The notes under the pieces: model-generated | Database searches by the model: none | What the model was told of the DNA's origin: nothing | The model's input: only the letters and a program-made list of their open reading frames with translations | NCBI GenBank assembly: GCA_964494475.1 | Contig: CAZBRS010000002.1 | Location: forward strand, 62,001-126,000 | Length of the DNA stretch: 64,000 nucleotides | Direction of reading: 5' to 3' | Source of the DNA: CAZBRS01 sp964494475 | GTDB taxonomy: Bacteria > Myxococcota_A > UBA9042 > CAZBRS01 | In this document: positions 10,001 to 17,724 of the stretch, in pieces | How the letters are laid out: every line of letters starts with the position of its first letter | Numbering within the stretch: position 1 is the stretch's first letter | Position numbers and translations under genes: made by a program

Positions 10001-13000
10001 CGTCGACGTCGTGGATCTGCTCCTCCTGCAGGCGGGCGATCTCCTCGAGGTGCTGGCGGCGGGTGGCGGGAGCCTCGCGGGTCTCGACCAGGTGCTCGAG
10101 CAGCGCCACGAGGTCGGACCAACGGGCGGCCGCCGTGAAGCGGGGGGCCAGGATGTCGAAGACGAGCTCCTTGAGATCGGTGTCGGTGAACACGTCGCGC
10201 AGGGCATCGACGGCCTGCTCGCGCAGATCGTCGGCCTCGAGCACGTGCGCGTACCGTTCAACGGCCGCCTCGGCGTCGCCCAGCTCCTCGAAGCGGATGC
10301 GCCCGATGCGGAACTCGGCCTCCATGGCGGCGCGGGGCTCGACCAGCGGCTTGCGGCGCTCGAGCACGTCGATGACGCTCGGCCAGTCGCCCTTGCGGGT
10401 GTAGAGCTCGTCGAGCTTCTCGAGGGCCACGGCGTCCGACGCGTCGACGTCGAGGATCTCGAGGTACGTGAGGATCGCGCTCTCGGGCTCTTCGAGGAAC
10501 TGCTCGTAGAGCGCGGCCTTCTCGTACAGGCAGCGCCGCTTCTCGTCGGGGTCGACGGCGATCTTCAGGAGCTCGTCGTAGGTCCAGACCAGGCGGGCCC
10601 AGTTCTCGGTCTCGGTGAAGAGCGCCTGTAGCGCCTCGAGGGCTGCGGGCTCTTCGGGGAAGGCCTCGTAGATGCGCTCGTAGACCGCGACGGCCGCGTC
10701 GGGCTGCTTCAGCACGTCGCGCGTGATGCGGCCGACCTCGAGCAGCAGGCTGCGCTGCTCGGCGGGGTCGGAGACCAGGTCGGCCTTGCGCGAGAGCACG
10801 CCCGTGAGGTCGGACCAGCGCTCGGCCGAGCGGAGCAGCAGCGCCAGGCGGTCGACCACGTCGAGCGCGTCGGTGTCGATCTCGAGGGCGCGCTGGTAGT
10901 ACCGGATGGCGCGCTCGTTCTCGTCGAGCACGTCGGCCGCCAGGTCGGCGATACGGCGGAACACGCGGCGCTGGATGTCGATCTGACCGATCTGGTCGGC
11001 CACCGAGTCGAGCAGGTCGGCCAGCGACTTGGCGTCGCCCGTCTGGCCCTCGACGATGGCGTCGAGCCGGTCGAGCGTCTCGGCGTTGTCGGGCTCGAGC
11101 GAGAGCGCCTCGCCGTAGTGCAGGAACGCAGACTCGGCGTCGGCGCCCTGCTCGGCGTAGACCTCGGCGATGCGGTAGTTGAGCTTCACCTTCTGGGCGA
11201 CCTTGCGCGCCAGCGCAACGCGGCGCTCGAGCACGGCGATGAGCGGCTGCCAGCGGCCGGTCGCCACGTAGTGAGGCTCGAGGATGTCCAGGACCGCGGG
11301 CACTTCCTTCTCTTCCGAGAAGAAGCGCTCGAGCTCACCGTAGACGTATTCGTTGCCGGGCTCGAGCTCGAGGACGCGCGTGAAGACCTGCACGGCGTCG
11401 CCCGGGCTCTCGAGCTGGACCTCTTGCAGCGTGGCCAGGCGCTTGAGCGCGTCGAGGCGCTCGTCGGGCAGCTCGGAGAGCAGCGGGACGAGCTGCTCGA
11501 GCGCGTCGCGCAGCTTCTGCCAGTCGGAGGCCTCGAGGTAGATGCGATCGAGGAACCGCCAGGCTTCGAGGTTGCGGGCGTCGAGCTCGAGCACCTGGTC
11601 GAGGATGCGGATGGCCTCGGCGCGGTCCTTCAGGTGCTCGTACGTTACGCGCGCGAGCCGGAACAGGAACGCCAGGCGCTGCTCGATGTCGGGCGCCAAC
11701 TCGGACTTCTTGCGGTAGATCTCGATCAGGTCCTGGAACAGCCCCTTGCCCTGGTAGATGGCCTCGAGGGCGTCGAGGCTCTTCGCGTGGTCGGGGCGCA
11801 GATCGAGCACGTCCTTGTAGAAGCGCGCGCCCGTCTCGACGTCGCCCACCTTCTCGGTGTAGCCGCGCGCCAGCAGGTACGACAGCTCGACCACGACCTC
11901 GGGGTTCGTGGCCTCCTTCAGCTTCTGCTCGAAGGATCCGATCACGTCTTCGTAGCGATCGAGCTCGCCCGCCAGGTCGAACAGCGTGGTGCGCACCTCG
12001 CCGTTCGTCGGGTTGGCGTCGAAGTACTCGGCGAAGCAAGCGTAGGCGTCGGCTGCGCGGCCGAGCCGTCGGCGGAAGAGGTCGCCGCGCTTGAAGAGCA
12101 GCGCCAGCTTGTCTTCCTTCTTGCGCGTCTGCTTCAGGATGAGCCCGTAGGCGTCGGCCAGGCGCTCCCAGTTTTCGTCCATCTCGTAGACGGGCTCGAG
12201 GATCTCGGCGATGCGGCGTCGGAGCCCCGACACCGCCACGAGCTGCTCGAGCAGCTGGACCACGTCGGCGCGGGCCGGGTCGGCCTGCAGGGCGCGCTCG
12301 TACGCGTCGACCGCCTGATCGGCGTCGCCGCCCTGCCCGTAGGCCAGCATGCCCAGGAACTTGTGGATCTCGGCCACGCGCCCGCCCGCGACCTCGCCGC
12401 CCTGCTGCAGCAGCGCCAGCTTGGCCTCGAGGTTGCCCTTCAGGGCGTCGTAGCGATCACCCTTCAGGTACAGCACGGTCAGGCGGTCCAGGGTCTCGAG
12501 ATCGGAGGGGAACTCGGCCAGCACCTCCGAGTAGGCGGCGATGGCCGCGTCGAGGTCGTCGAGGTGCTCGTCGCGCAGGGCGCCCAACTGGAGCAGCAGG
12601 TCGCGGCGCTCGGCCGCGCCGCCCGCCAGGGGCACGCGCTTCGCGAGGGTCTCGGCCAGCGCGGCGTGGTTGCCGGCGGCGCGGTGCAGGCGCTCGACGC
12701 GCACGAGCGTGTCGCGATCGTCGGAGGCCAGATCGAGCACCTTGGTGTAGTAGGCGAGCGCCTGCTCGGGCTTCGCCAGCCGGTCGTCGTAGAGGTGCGC
12801 TACGTCGCGCGTGAACTCGAGCAGCACGTCCTCGTCGTCGATGGCGTCGAGGGACTCTTCGAGGGCCAGCACCAGGGACTCGTGCTGCCCCGTGGCGTCG
12901 GCCAGGCGGTACAGCGCGGCCTTGACCTCGGCGCTGTGCCAGTCGAGGCGGAAGGCGTCGGCCCAGTGGTAGAACGCGTCTTCGGGGTTGCCGAGCTGCT

Positions 13001-14810
13001 GCTCGAGGATCGTGGCGATCTCGACGTGCAGCGCCTGCAGCCCGGCGGCTTCGGTCGTGTGGCCCAGCATGATGCGCAGCACGTCGATGAGCTTGGCCCA
13101 GTCGGCGGTCTCGCGATAGATGGGCACGAGGCGGCCCGCCGCGTCGCGGTTCTGCGGATCGATCTCGAGCACCTGCTCCATGGTGTGGACGGCCCGGGCC
13201 TTCTGGTCGAGCTCGTCGAGCCACAGGCGCGCGATCGTGAAGAGCAACCCCACCTTGTCCTGGGGCGTCTCCATGGTGCTGACGCGGCTCTCGAGCACGC
13301 GCAGCAGATCGGCCAACGTGCCGTGGTTCCGGTACAGCCACTCGAGCTCGGTCCACGCGGAGCGGGCCAGGTAGATCTTCTTGAGCTCGCCCACGGCCTT
13401 GCGGTTGCCGGGCTCGACGTCGAGGATGCGGCGGAACGCCGAGATGGTGCCGTCGTCGTCCTTCAGGCGCACCGAGCGCACGGTGGCCAATTTGTCGAGG
13501 ATGGCGAGCCGCTTCACGGGCTCGTCGAAGAGGTCGGCCTGGCGCTCGAGGATGGCGGCCAGCTTCTCGAACTCCTTCTGGCGTTCGTAGAGCTTCTCGA
13601 GGTTGTCGATGGCCTCGAAGTGGGCCTCGTCACCCGCCAGCACCTCTTCCCACAGGGCGATGAGGGTCTCGACCTTGCGCACGCGCTCGTTGGCCATCTT
13701 GGCCAGATCGACCAGGCCGGCGAAGCGCTCCTTGCGGTCGGCGATCAGGTCGAGCTCGCGCCGCATGACCTCGACCAGGCGCTCGTAGTCGCGCCGCTTG
13801 TCGTAGATGTCCTTGATCTTGGCCAGCGCCTCGCGGTGGTCGGGCTGCACGGCCAGGATCTCTTCGTAGACGGCGACGGCCTCGGCCGTCTTGGCGTACT
13901 TCTCGACCAGGATCGTGCCGATCTCCATGAGGATGGCGAGCCGGGCGTCGATCTCGTCGGTGGCGTCGTGCTTGGCGCGCAGCACCTGCACCAGGTCGGC
14001 CCAGCGCTGCAGCTTGGTGTAGAGCGCGGCCAGCGTGTCGATGATCGTCAGGTTCCTGGGGTCGACGTCGAGGATGGACTGGTAGACCGCGACGGCCTTG
14101 GTGTCGGAGTTGACGTGGTCGCGGTAGATGTCGGCGACCTCGATCGACAGGCGCGTGCGTTCTTCGAGGGCGCCCTTCGGCAGGGCCTGGATCTCCTTGT
14201 CGAGCAGGTCGATCAGGGAGTGCCACTTGCCGATCTCGCGGAACAGCCGCTTCAGCTCGGCGGTGACCTCGGCGTCGGACTCGTCGGCCTGCCACGCGGC
14301 CTGCAGGAAGGCCACGGACTTCTCGGGGCGGTTCTTCAGCTCGGCGACCTCGGCGAGGTAGCGCTTGACCGCGACGTCACGGTTCTTCCCGTCGGGCACG
14401 GGCATGTTCGCGGCCAGGAACTCCTCGAGCCGCCGCCAGTTCTCCTTTTCGGAGTAGAAGTCGACGTAGAACGACGTGAGGTAGTCGCGGTTCTCGTCGC
14501 AGACGACCACGTTGCGCAGGTAGATCTCGGCCTTCTCGCGGTTGCCGAGCTTGTCGAGGTAGTGCTTCCCGAGGAACGTGTAGAGCGCGTTGGCGCGTGC
14601 CTCGTCCTTCAGGGTGCGGGCCTTGTGCCCCACCTGGATGAGGAAGGTCTCGACGCCCGGGTCGTCGCCCAGCAGGGCGAAGAAGCCCGTCAGGAACTCC
14701 GTGATCTCCTCCGGAGTCCCCTCGGCGAGGAGGGTCTCCTGAAGGCTGGTGAACAGCTTGAGGTTCTTGGGGTCGCTCTCGAGCTGGCTCAACAATTCAC
14801 GGATGTCCAT
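4044..14810 (-). CDS. Giant 3,588-residue TPR-repeat protein with a distinct C-terminal domain
   Basis: Nearly the whole protein is built of 34-40-residue helical hairpins of the form A-x-x-x-Y-x-x-(I/V)-L-x-(I/V/L)-(D/E)-P-x-(N/D), followed by a second hairpin with RW-x-x-L-(V/I)-x-V-L, i.e. TPR/HAT-type repeats, several dozen in number. There is no signal peptide or membrane segment, so it is predicted cytoplasmic, acting as a scaffold. The last 400 or so residues are not repetitive; they include LRIADVNPPAMIVGDD and the stretch SSQELAYMLGKYACYFHP. ATG at 14810 begins MDIRELLSQLESDP; the frame runs further upstream but across the promoter. It resembles in style the large TPR proteins of myxobacteria (for example AgmK of gliding motility), but this is a resemblance in architecture only. 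It heads an apparent operon with rsmI and galT. Confidence 0.85.
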   Translation of the reverse strand: MDIRELLSQLESDPKNLKLFTSLQETLLAEGTPEEITEFLTGFFALLGDDPGVETFLIQVGHKARTLKDEARANALYTFLGKHYLDKLGNREKAEIYLRNVVVCDENRDYLTSFYVDFYSEKENWRRLEEFLAANMPVPDGKNRDVAVKRYLAEVAELKNRPEKSVAFLQAAWQADESDAEVTAELKRLFREIGKWHSLIDLLDKEIQALPKGALEERTRLSIEVADIYRDHVNSDTKAVAVYQSILDVDPRNLTIIDTLAALYTKLQRWADLVQVLRAKHDATDEIDARLAILMEIGTILVEKYAKTAEAVAVYEEILAVQPDHREALAKIKDIYDKRRDYERLVEVMRRELDLIADRKERFAGLVDLAKMANERVRKVETLIALWEEVLAGDEAHFEAIDNLEKLYERQKEFEKLAAILERQADLFDEPVKRLAILDKLATVRSVRLKDDDGTISAFRRILDVEPGNRKAVGELKKIYLARSAWTELEWLYRNHGTLADLLRVLESRVSTMETPQDKVGLLFTIARLWLDELDQKARAVHTMEQVLEIDPQNRDAAGRLVPIYRETADWAKLIDVLRIMLGHTTEAAGLQALHVEIATILEQQLGNPEDAFYHWADAFRLDWHSAEVKAALYRLADATGQHESLVLALEESLDAIDDEDVLLEFTRDVAHLYDDRLAKPEQALAYYTKVLDLASDDRDTLVRVERLHRAAGNHAALAETLAKRVPLAGGAAERRDLLLQLGALRDEHLDDLDAAIAAYSEVLAEFPSDLETLDRLTVLYLKGDRYDALKGNLEAKLALLQQGGEVAGGRVAEIHKFLGMLAYGQGGDADQAVDAYERALQADPARADVVQLLEQLVAVSGLRRRIAEILEPVYEMDENWERLADAYGLILKQTRKKEDKLALLFKRGDLFRRRLGRAADAYACFAEYFDANPTNGEVRTTLFDLAGELDRYEDVIGSFEQKLKEATNPEVVVELSYLLARGYTEKVGDVETGARFYKDVLDLRPDHAKSLDALEAIYQGKGLFQDLIEIYRKKSELAPDIEQRLAFLFRLARVTYEHLKDRAEAIRILDQVLELDARNLEAWRFLDRIYLEASDWQKLRDALEQLVPLLSELPDERLDALKRLATLQEVQLESPGDAVQVFTRVLELEPGNEYVYGELERFFSEEKEVPAVLDILEPHYVATGRWQPLIAVLERRVALARKVAQKVKLNYRIAEVYAEQGADAESAFLHYGEALSLEPDNAETLDRLDAIVEGQTGDAKSLADLLDSVADQIGQIDIQRRVFRRIADLAADVLDENERAIRYYQRALEIDTDALDVVDRLALLLRSAERWSDLTGVLSRKADLVSDPAEQRSLLLEVGRITRDVLKQPDAAVAVYERIYEAFPEEPAALEALQALFTETENWARLVWTYDELLKIAVDPDEKRRCLYEKAALYEQFLEEPESAILTYLEILDVDASDAVALEKLDELYTRKGDWPSVIDVLERRKPLVEPRAAMEAEFRIGRIRFEELGDAEAAVERYAHVLEADDLREQAVDALRDVFTDTDLKELVFDILAPRFTAAARWSDLVALLEHLVETREAPATRRQHLEEIARLQEEQIHDVDAAFDARSRCLALDPAATDVVEALVAFARRAERLEKLVQTLQGLIEGSDDPDTARALRRQVALVLKNEIGDFARAVAYDTESLEAFPQDMWFLHELDELYALTDDHEALVLVLEQEIELTAEVGPRVELLFRKGELAETHLKDLDLSFEAYRDVLSLETTNGRAIARLRAIFEAGHRRVEVSRLLEPLYTESEDWDGLLFVLVQKLADVTDADERFDACLRIGALYEERKGDLPEAMRWLGEAFLLRPYDLGLEHRLDEFARQGNAEAQEAGILLGAADRSEDDKDRRIELIKKAARLYEERLSDEAEALRWYLAVHAIDAGEPEALDAMARLYERMQRWSELAATLEERVGTELPDDERATLLLTLARLHVDRLDSLDDAKATYRRVLEIDDHQRAALLALAEIYEVEDAHEERFHVIEALYEVAAGDDERVGYLKTMARLLVEQLKRPDDAVRLLEEIATLAPSDLDALHLLQQLLANAENWARLVEVYQAELQAAAVDGARSATVNKEIARLAFELLDDPFQAQEAMERALAQAPGDREALLFLRKVYRENAQFEKLRDTVERLLAAPVDEAERTTLYEELGEIFTDYLHDPGSAIATWNKLLTVDERSQAAIQNLERLYREEQRWTDYVGVLEKKLALLEEADDLKLTLMEIGGAWLERLGDWEQAAATFERLLDLDPADDEAYGRLERIYEEHGRFDELARLLERKLHVTASVDDKVQLYDRLGRIHDEKRLDRDAALAAYKAAFGLDKTNVAIVDEIEKIATAAERWEELYGIYRVLVEEGEEDRRVEALLKAAKLAADKLSNADDAVELYERILTLEPENETALRSLHEIFSLNELWRDLARVTKKLSDVTLDPLEKLQFQNDVARLYEEKINDREAAVREYRATLEIDEIDQTALTALERIFRASGDTPALIEILGRKSSLQPEHEADIKMEVGALYEKKLSDAEKAIATYEDVLSYHPQHKQALERLEGLYAEREDWKNLVEVFERLLFVADDPHERLRVCQNLAVLQETEFHSKESAIEYYRKIREIEPSEADAIKNLDRLYRELEQWEDVAELYRELLERATDATEQERLHRELASFYLDKLEDLDRGIRELRALIDLCPGDDGPAEQLEAIFAREEMWEDLVELLEALAKGEGDDADRIDLLYREAEIVREKLYRPDDVVGVLDRIVAIDASQTRALEMLGELYRERDEVKPYLERLAGALERVSGDLASAWIHTAIGVLMDEKLGDPDEAIEHLETALTFMPDYIDAIEPLAEIYVRKERWEAAEPLLNLLLRRYEESQDLEKQCQLFYRIGRAAENLMDTERALVFYKKAVGIQPAFAQAVLGLARLNYKKGYLDQAERFYNEALEHPELDVPMEEKIQIYKALGDIALKQGNADKAGRYLQQVVDYHPDSEDVLQDLATFFELHGDWESYIRYRRDLAALKKDPMDRVEIMLSIGDVYKEKLGRLDAAIEAYREVIALDASGRTPFLRLVQLYVEAQRFEEAVEVLEDMNRGETDAERRAMTYMMAAELYRAKLDMPLEAIGFYNKALDEAPTKLEAFRSIDEILTRAKSWKELEENYLRMVKRVRGRDGMDAVEFMLYKNLGEIYRSRLKSYDYAVSSYQLAAKLRPTDVQVHEILADLYEKLGKFEQSIEEHRGLIVATPSRVESYRTLFRLFNDAKQYDKAWCMAGILNLLKQATEQEANFYRQSRAVTLTSAKRPLEAIDVRENIFFQGENTKIGEVFQILYQIIGPRLKGRELKDFNLKKKHQVDLEKQTHAIHDILQAMNRYLRIPLPEIYQSKQSTGLRIADVNPPAMIVGDDLYQGGRSSQELAYMLGKYACYFHPLHKMAALYPDPLRLKVLYLAAELFAAPERYAGLRSEAVDSAAKEIHQHANPSQKRQLQQALEDARVAEGGQSPNLDRWLMSIEYSAVNLGFTVCNDIEVAATLERDPMLSLSALTHQDKIRSLVMYAISRKYETITERLGIQIQSSL

Positions 14811-14841
14811 GGGAGAGGCCTGCCGAAAAGTTGCACAGGCC

Positions 14842-14871
14842 TGTATATCACAGGCGCGCGACCATGGACAA
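14842..14871 (-). promoter_or_regulatory. Predicted sigma-70-type promoter of the giant TPR gene
   Basis: Minus-strand TTGTCC (14866-14871) and TATACA (14842-14847) are separated by 18 bases, inside the 146-base gap between the PrkA-type gene end and the TPR start. A transcript start near 14835 would leave a leader of about 25 bases. The -10 is set in the locally AT-rich CTGTATATCACAG. Confidence 0.5.
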
Positions 14872-14956
14872 GCCAGAAATGGGCCCACGGGGCCCCGCCG
14901 GACGGGCATCTTTCGGTTGAAATCGTTGGTCTTTAGCGGGCTCGCAAGGCGGACCC

Positions 14957-17182
14957 TCAGCCCGCCTCTTCGTACAGCCTCGCCTCGAGGAAGGCGAGCG
15001 CTTCGAGCGCGCAGGCTTCGCAGTAGCCGTACTCGTCCTTCAGCCGCCGCATGACCTCGTCGACGCGCGCGACGTCGGCCGGCTCGAGGTCGGTGGCCTT
15101 CTCGTGGCCCAGCTTGGCCAGGAAGAGGCGCCGGAGGTGGCGGATCTTCTCGCGGTGCTCTTCGACATAGGACTGGCGGATCTTCTCGAACAGGTCGCGG
15201 AAGATCTCGGCGAAGTCGAGGTTGCCGTCGGGGTGGTCGATGCGGAAGGCCGCGATGCGCTGCACCAGCCGCTCTCGGAAGGGCCGCGCGCCGTCGCCCG
15301 TGCCCACGCCGCCGAAGCGCGCCTCCAGGCTCTCCATGAAGCGCGGGTCCGGGGGCTCGCTGCGGCCGGTGAGGCGATTCTTCACCTTCTCGCCCTTCAG
15401 CCAGCGAGACGCCTCGTTCACGTAGCGCGTGAACTGGTCGGCCACCTGGTCTCGGCTCACGAGCCCCGTCACGTCGAGGAACTCGCGGTTCACGCGATCG
15501 AGCAGCACGCGCTCGAGCTGGTCGACCAGCCGCGCGTAGTTGAAGTAGTCGCCGGCCGCCTCGCGCTGCAGGAAGGCGTGCACGCTCTTCTCGCGCAGCA
15601 CCCGGCGAATCTCGCCGAAGACGGCCAGGGGCGTGAGGCAGGCGTGCGTGGGGCTCTGGGCCGCGTTCAGGATGACCGTCTTCATCTCGCGCGGCGAGAT
15701 GCCCGAGCCACCCTCGTAGTCGGCGCCGTCGTCGTCTTCGCGCAGCATGGGCGCTCGTAGAGCGGCGAACTCGGCGCGATCGCCCGTCTCGACCCAGTCG
15801 GGGACCGCGCCGTCGGCGTAGAAGAAGGCCTTCTCGATGGGGCCGATGCGGCGCACGTATTTCTTCAGCGGGTCGGGGTAGAGCTCGGCCTTGGGGGGCA
15901 GCAGGCGCGAGGTCACGGCCCAGAGCGCGGCCATCTCGAGCGCGTGCGGGGCCACCATGCGCGGCAGGTCGCCGTGACCCAGCATCTCCTGGTAGATGGC
16001 GCGCTCGGTGCGGTAGTCGCGCACGTAGGGCATGCGCACGAACTCGAAGCGCTCCTTGAACGAGACGAAGTCGGGGTATTGCTTGAAGGCCTCGAGGTGC
16101 GAGTCGTTCGAGGTGCCGAGCAGCACCAGGTCGAGGTGCACGATGGCCCGCGGCAGGCTGACGCGGTTGGCCTCGCAGGCGGCCAGCAGGTATTTGTAGG
16201 TGTCGATGGGGCGCTTCAGCAGGTCGTCGTACTCGAGGGCTCCGCGGTTGGCGTCGATCAACTCGCCGGTGGGCTCGAACAGCTCGACGTTGCGCAGGAT
16301 GTTCGGGAGCACGGCCACGCCCTGGTTCATCGTCAACTGGCGCACCTGCGCGTCGACGTGCATCTGCGGGAAGATGGTGACCAGCCCGTCCTGGTAGCGG
16401 CTCGACAGGTAGAAGCGCTCGACCTGCACGTGGCGGAGCACGGCCAGCAGGTCGCCATCGTAGATGGTGAGCAGCGTGTCGGCGATCTTGCGATTGCGCG
16501 CCGAGAGATCGCCGTACAGCAGGTAATCGGGCACGCGCGTGCCCGCCGCCAGCCGACCCTCGGTGCTCAGGCGCGCGAAGAGCTCGCGGCGGTGGTCGGG
16601 TGGCAGCAGCAGCAGGGGGTGGTCCTTCAGCCCGCAGGGCAGGCGGGCCTCGATCTCCTCCTCGGGAAGGTGGGCGTACGAGTCGAGCGCCGGTCCTTCT
16701 CCGGCCTCGTTGAAGCCCACGAAGCGATGCCCGACGTGCTTCACCGGGAAGATCCAGGCGAAGCGATAGATGGCGCCGGAGGGCTGGCGCGAGTAGTGCT
16801 CGAGCGCCCGGAACAGGCAGTCGACGAAGCGCGTCTTGGCCGAGCCGTTGGGGCCGTGCACCAGCACGAGCTTGGACGCGCGGCCGTCGCGGACGAAGTT
16901 CTTGAGTACGCGCACGAGCGCGGCCTGGGCCTCGACCTGGGCGACGAGCGGATCACGACCGCCCGCGAAGGGGGCGTCGAACAGGCGGTAGTGGCCGTCG
17001 TCGGCGCGCCCGAACGACTCGATGCACTCCAGCAGGTAGCCCGCCGCGCCGCGGGACTGCTGCAGGGGCTCGTCGAGGAAGAGCGCGTACCACTCTTCGA
17101 ACGAGAGGATCGCGCGGTCGCGGACGAAGCGCTCGTGCGTGGTCGCGGCCAGGCGCTCCAGGTCGGCGGCGGGGCGCGTCAT
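14957..17182 (-). CDS. prkA: PrkA-type AAA+ serine protein kinase
   Basis: Cytoplasmic PrkA/YeaG family protein: an N-terminal AAA+ ATPase domain and a C-terminal PrkA domain. The P-loop reads GPNGSAKTRF (about residues 113-122), and later blocks such as GLVTIFPQMHVDAQVRQLT, LVLLGTSNDSHLEAFKQY and the C-terminal IRQSYVEEHREKIRHLRRLFLAKLG are typical. Length 741 is slightly above the usual 640-690. Start ATG 17182 (MTRPAADLE) overlaps the upstream lipoprotein stop as ATGA. In most genomes prkA is followed by yeaH-like and spoVR genes; neither is here, and it is instead coupled to a Cys-rich lipoprotein. PrkA homologues act in stress and sporulation-like responses; its substrates here are unknown. 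Confidence 0.9.
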   Translation of the reverse strand: MTRPAADLERLAATTHERFVRDRAILSFEEWYALFLDEPLQQSRGAAGYLLECIESFGRADDGHYRLFDAPFAGGRDPLVAQVEAQAALVRVLKNFVRDGRASKLVLVHGPNGSAKTRFVDCLFRALEHYSRQPSGAIYRFAWIFPVKHVGHRFVGFNEAGEGPALDSYAHLPEEEIEARLPCGLKDHPLLLLPPDHRRELFARLSTEGRLAAGTRVPDYLLYGDLSARNRKIADTLLTIYDGDLLAVLRHVQVERFYLSSRYQDGLVTIFPQMHVDAQVRQLTMNQGVAVLPNILRNVELFEPTGELIDANRGALEYDDLLKRPIDTYKYLLAACEANRVSLPRAIVHLDLVLLGTSNDSHLEAFKQYPDFVSFKERFEFVRMPYVRDYRTERAIYQEMLGHGDLPRMVAPHALEMAALWAVTSRLLPPKAELYPDPLKKYVRRIGPIEKAFFYADGAVPDWVETGDRAEFAALRAPMLREDDDGADYEGGSGISPREMKTVILNAAQSPTHACLTPLAVFGEIRRVLREKSVHAFLQREAAGDYFNYARLVDQLERVLLDRVNREFLDVTGLVSRDQVADQFTRYVNEASRWLKGEKVKNRLTGRSEPPDPRFMESLEARFGGVGTGDGARPFRERLVQRIAAFRIDHPDGNLDFAEIFRDLFEKIRQSYVEEHREKIRHLRRLFLAKLGHEKATDLEPADVARVDEVMRRLKDEYGYCEACALEALAFLEARLYEEAG

Positions 17183-17622
17183 GGCGCGGACCCGGCGGTG
17201 GTCCACTCGACCGCGCAGTTGCGGCAGAAGCGGCACACCTTGGCCTCGCACACGCCGAAGTTGATCACGCCCTTCATGCGGGCGTCACCCGCGAGCGGTC
17301 CCGTGCCGCCCAGGTCGATCTGCGCGGCGCCGCCGTCGCCGGCCACCTTGACGTCGCCGCCGGCGAAGGCGGTCTTCGCGAGCGCGGTGCCCTGCTGCTC
17401 GTTCACGACCAGCTTGAAGGGGTACTCGGCGTTCCAGTGCCAACCCGCGGCCACCTGGATGGCCACCGTGGCCCGCCCCGTCCCGTCGGGCGACTTCTCG
17501 AGCGCGGCCTTCACGACGAAGGGGTCCTTGGCGTCTCCGGCGCCGGCCTCGGCGCCCTTGCACGCGAGCGTGCCGGAGACCAGGACGGCGAGCGCCAGGA
17601 AGGAGGTGAAGCTCGTTCGCAT
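17179..17622 (-). CDS. Lipoprotein with a C-terminal cysteine cluster, function unknown
   Basis: 147 residues beginning with a lipoprotein signal peptide (MRTSFTSFLALAVLVSG, lipobox TLAC, lipidated Cys21, Lys at +2). The body has an immunoglobulin-like strand pattern (GRATVAIQVAAGWHWNAEYPFKL) reminiscent of the N-terminal domain of DsbD, and ends in GVCEAKVCRFCRNC, that is C-x4-C-x2-C-x2-C. This suggests a periplasmic thiol-redox or metal site, but I cannot assign it to a family firmly. It is coupled to the PrkA-type gene through an ATGA overlap. GGAG lies about 11 bases before the ATG. Divergent from the radical SAM gene at 17725. Confidence 0.7.
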   Translation of the reverse strand: MRTSFTSFLALAVLVSGTLACKGAEAGAGDAKDPFVVKAALEKSPDGTGRATVAIQVAAGWHWNAEYPFKLVVNEQQGTALAKTAFAGGDVKVAGDGGAAQIDLGGTGPLAGDARMKGVINFGVCEAKVCRFCRNCAVEWTTAGSAP

Positions 17623-17654
17623 CGTCTCTACTCCGCGGTGCGGTCCAGACAGAC

Positions 17655-17683
17655 TCGAATCGTAGCTCAACTTGCCGTAGAAT
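17655..17683 (+). promoter_or_regulatory. Weak predicted promoter upstream of the radical SAM/DUF2344 gene
   Basis: TAGAAT (17678-17683) is a good -10, but the -35 region at 17655-17660 (TCGAAT) matches poorly, with a 17-base spacer. The same pair of strings, CTCGAATCG and TAGAATGCC, also occurs in the smpB promoter at 60660-60685, with a different spacing. Transcription would start near 17690. Confidence 0.3.
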
Positions 17684-17724
17684 GCCACGTCACCGCGCCA
17701 CCGCGCGGCCAGCACGGGAGCCCC

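Noticed and set aside
3603..14936. Very long plus-strand open frames (3603-10631 and 11118-14936) opposite the giant TPR gene
   Set aside because: They are antisense shadows of a GC-rich gene with strong codon bias. Their translations are repetitive with no family resemblance, whereas the minus strand gives consistent TPR repeats.
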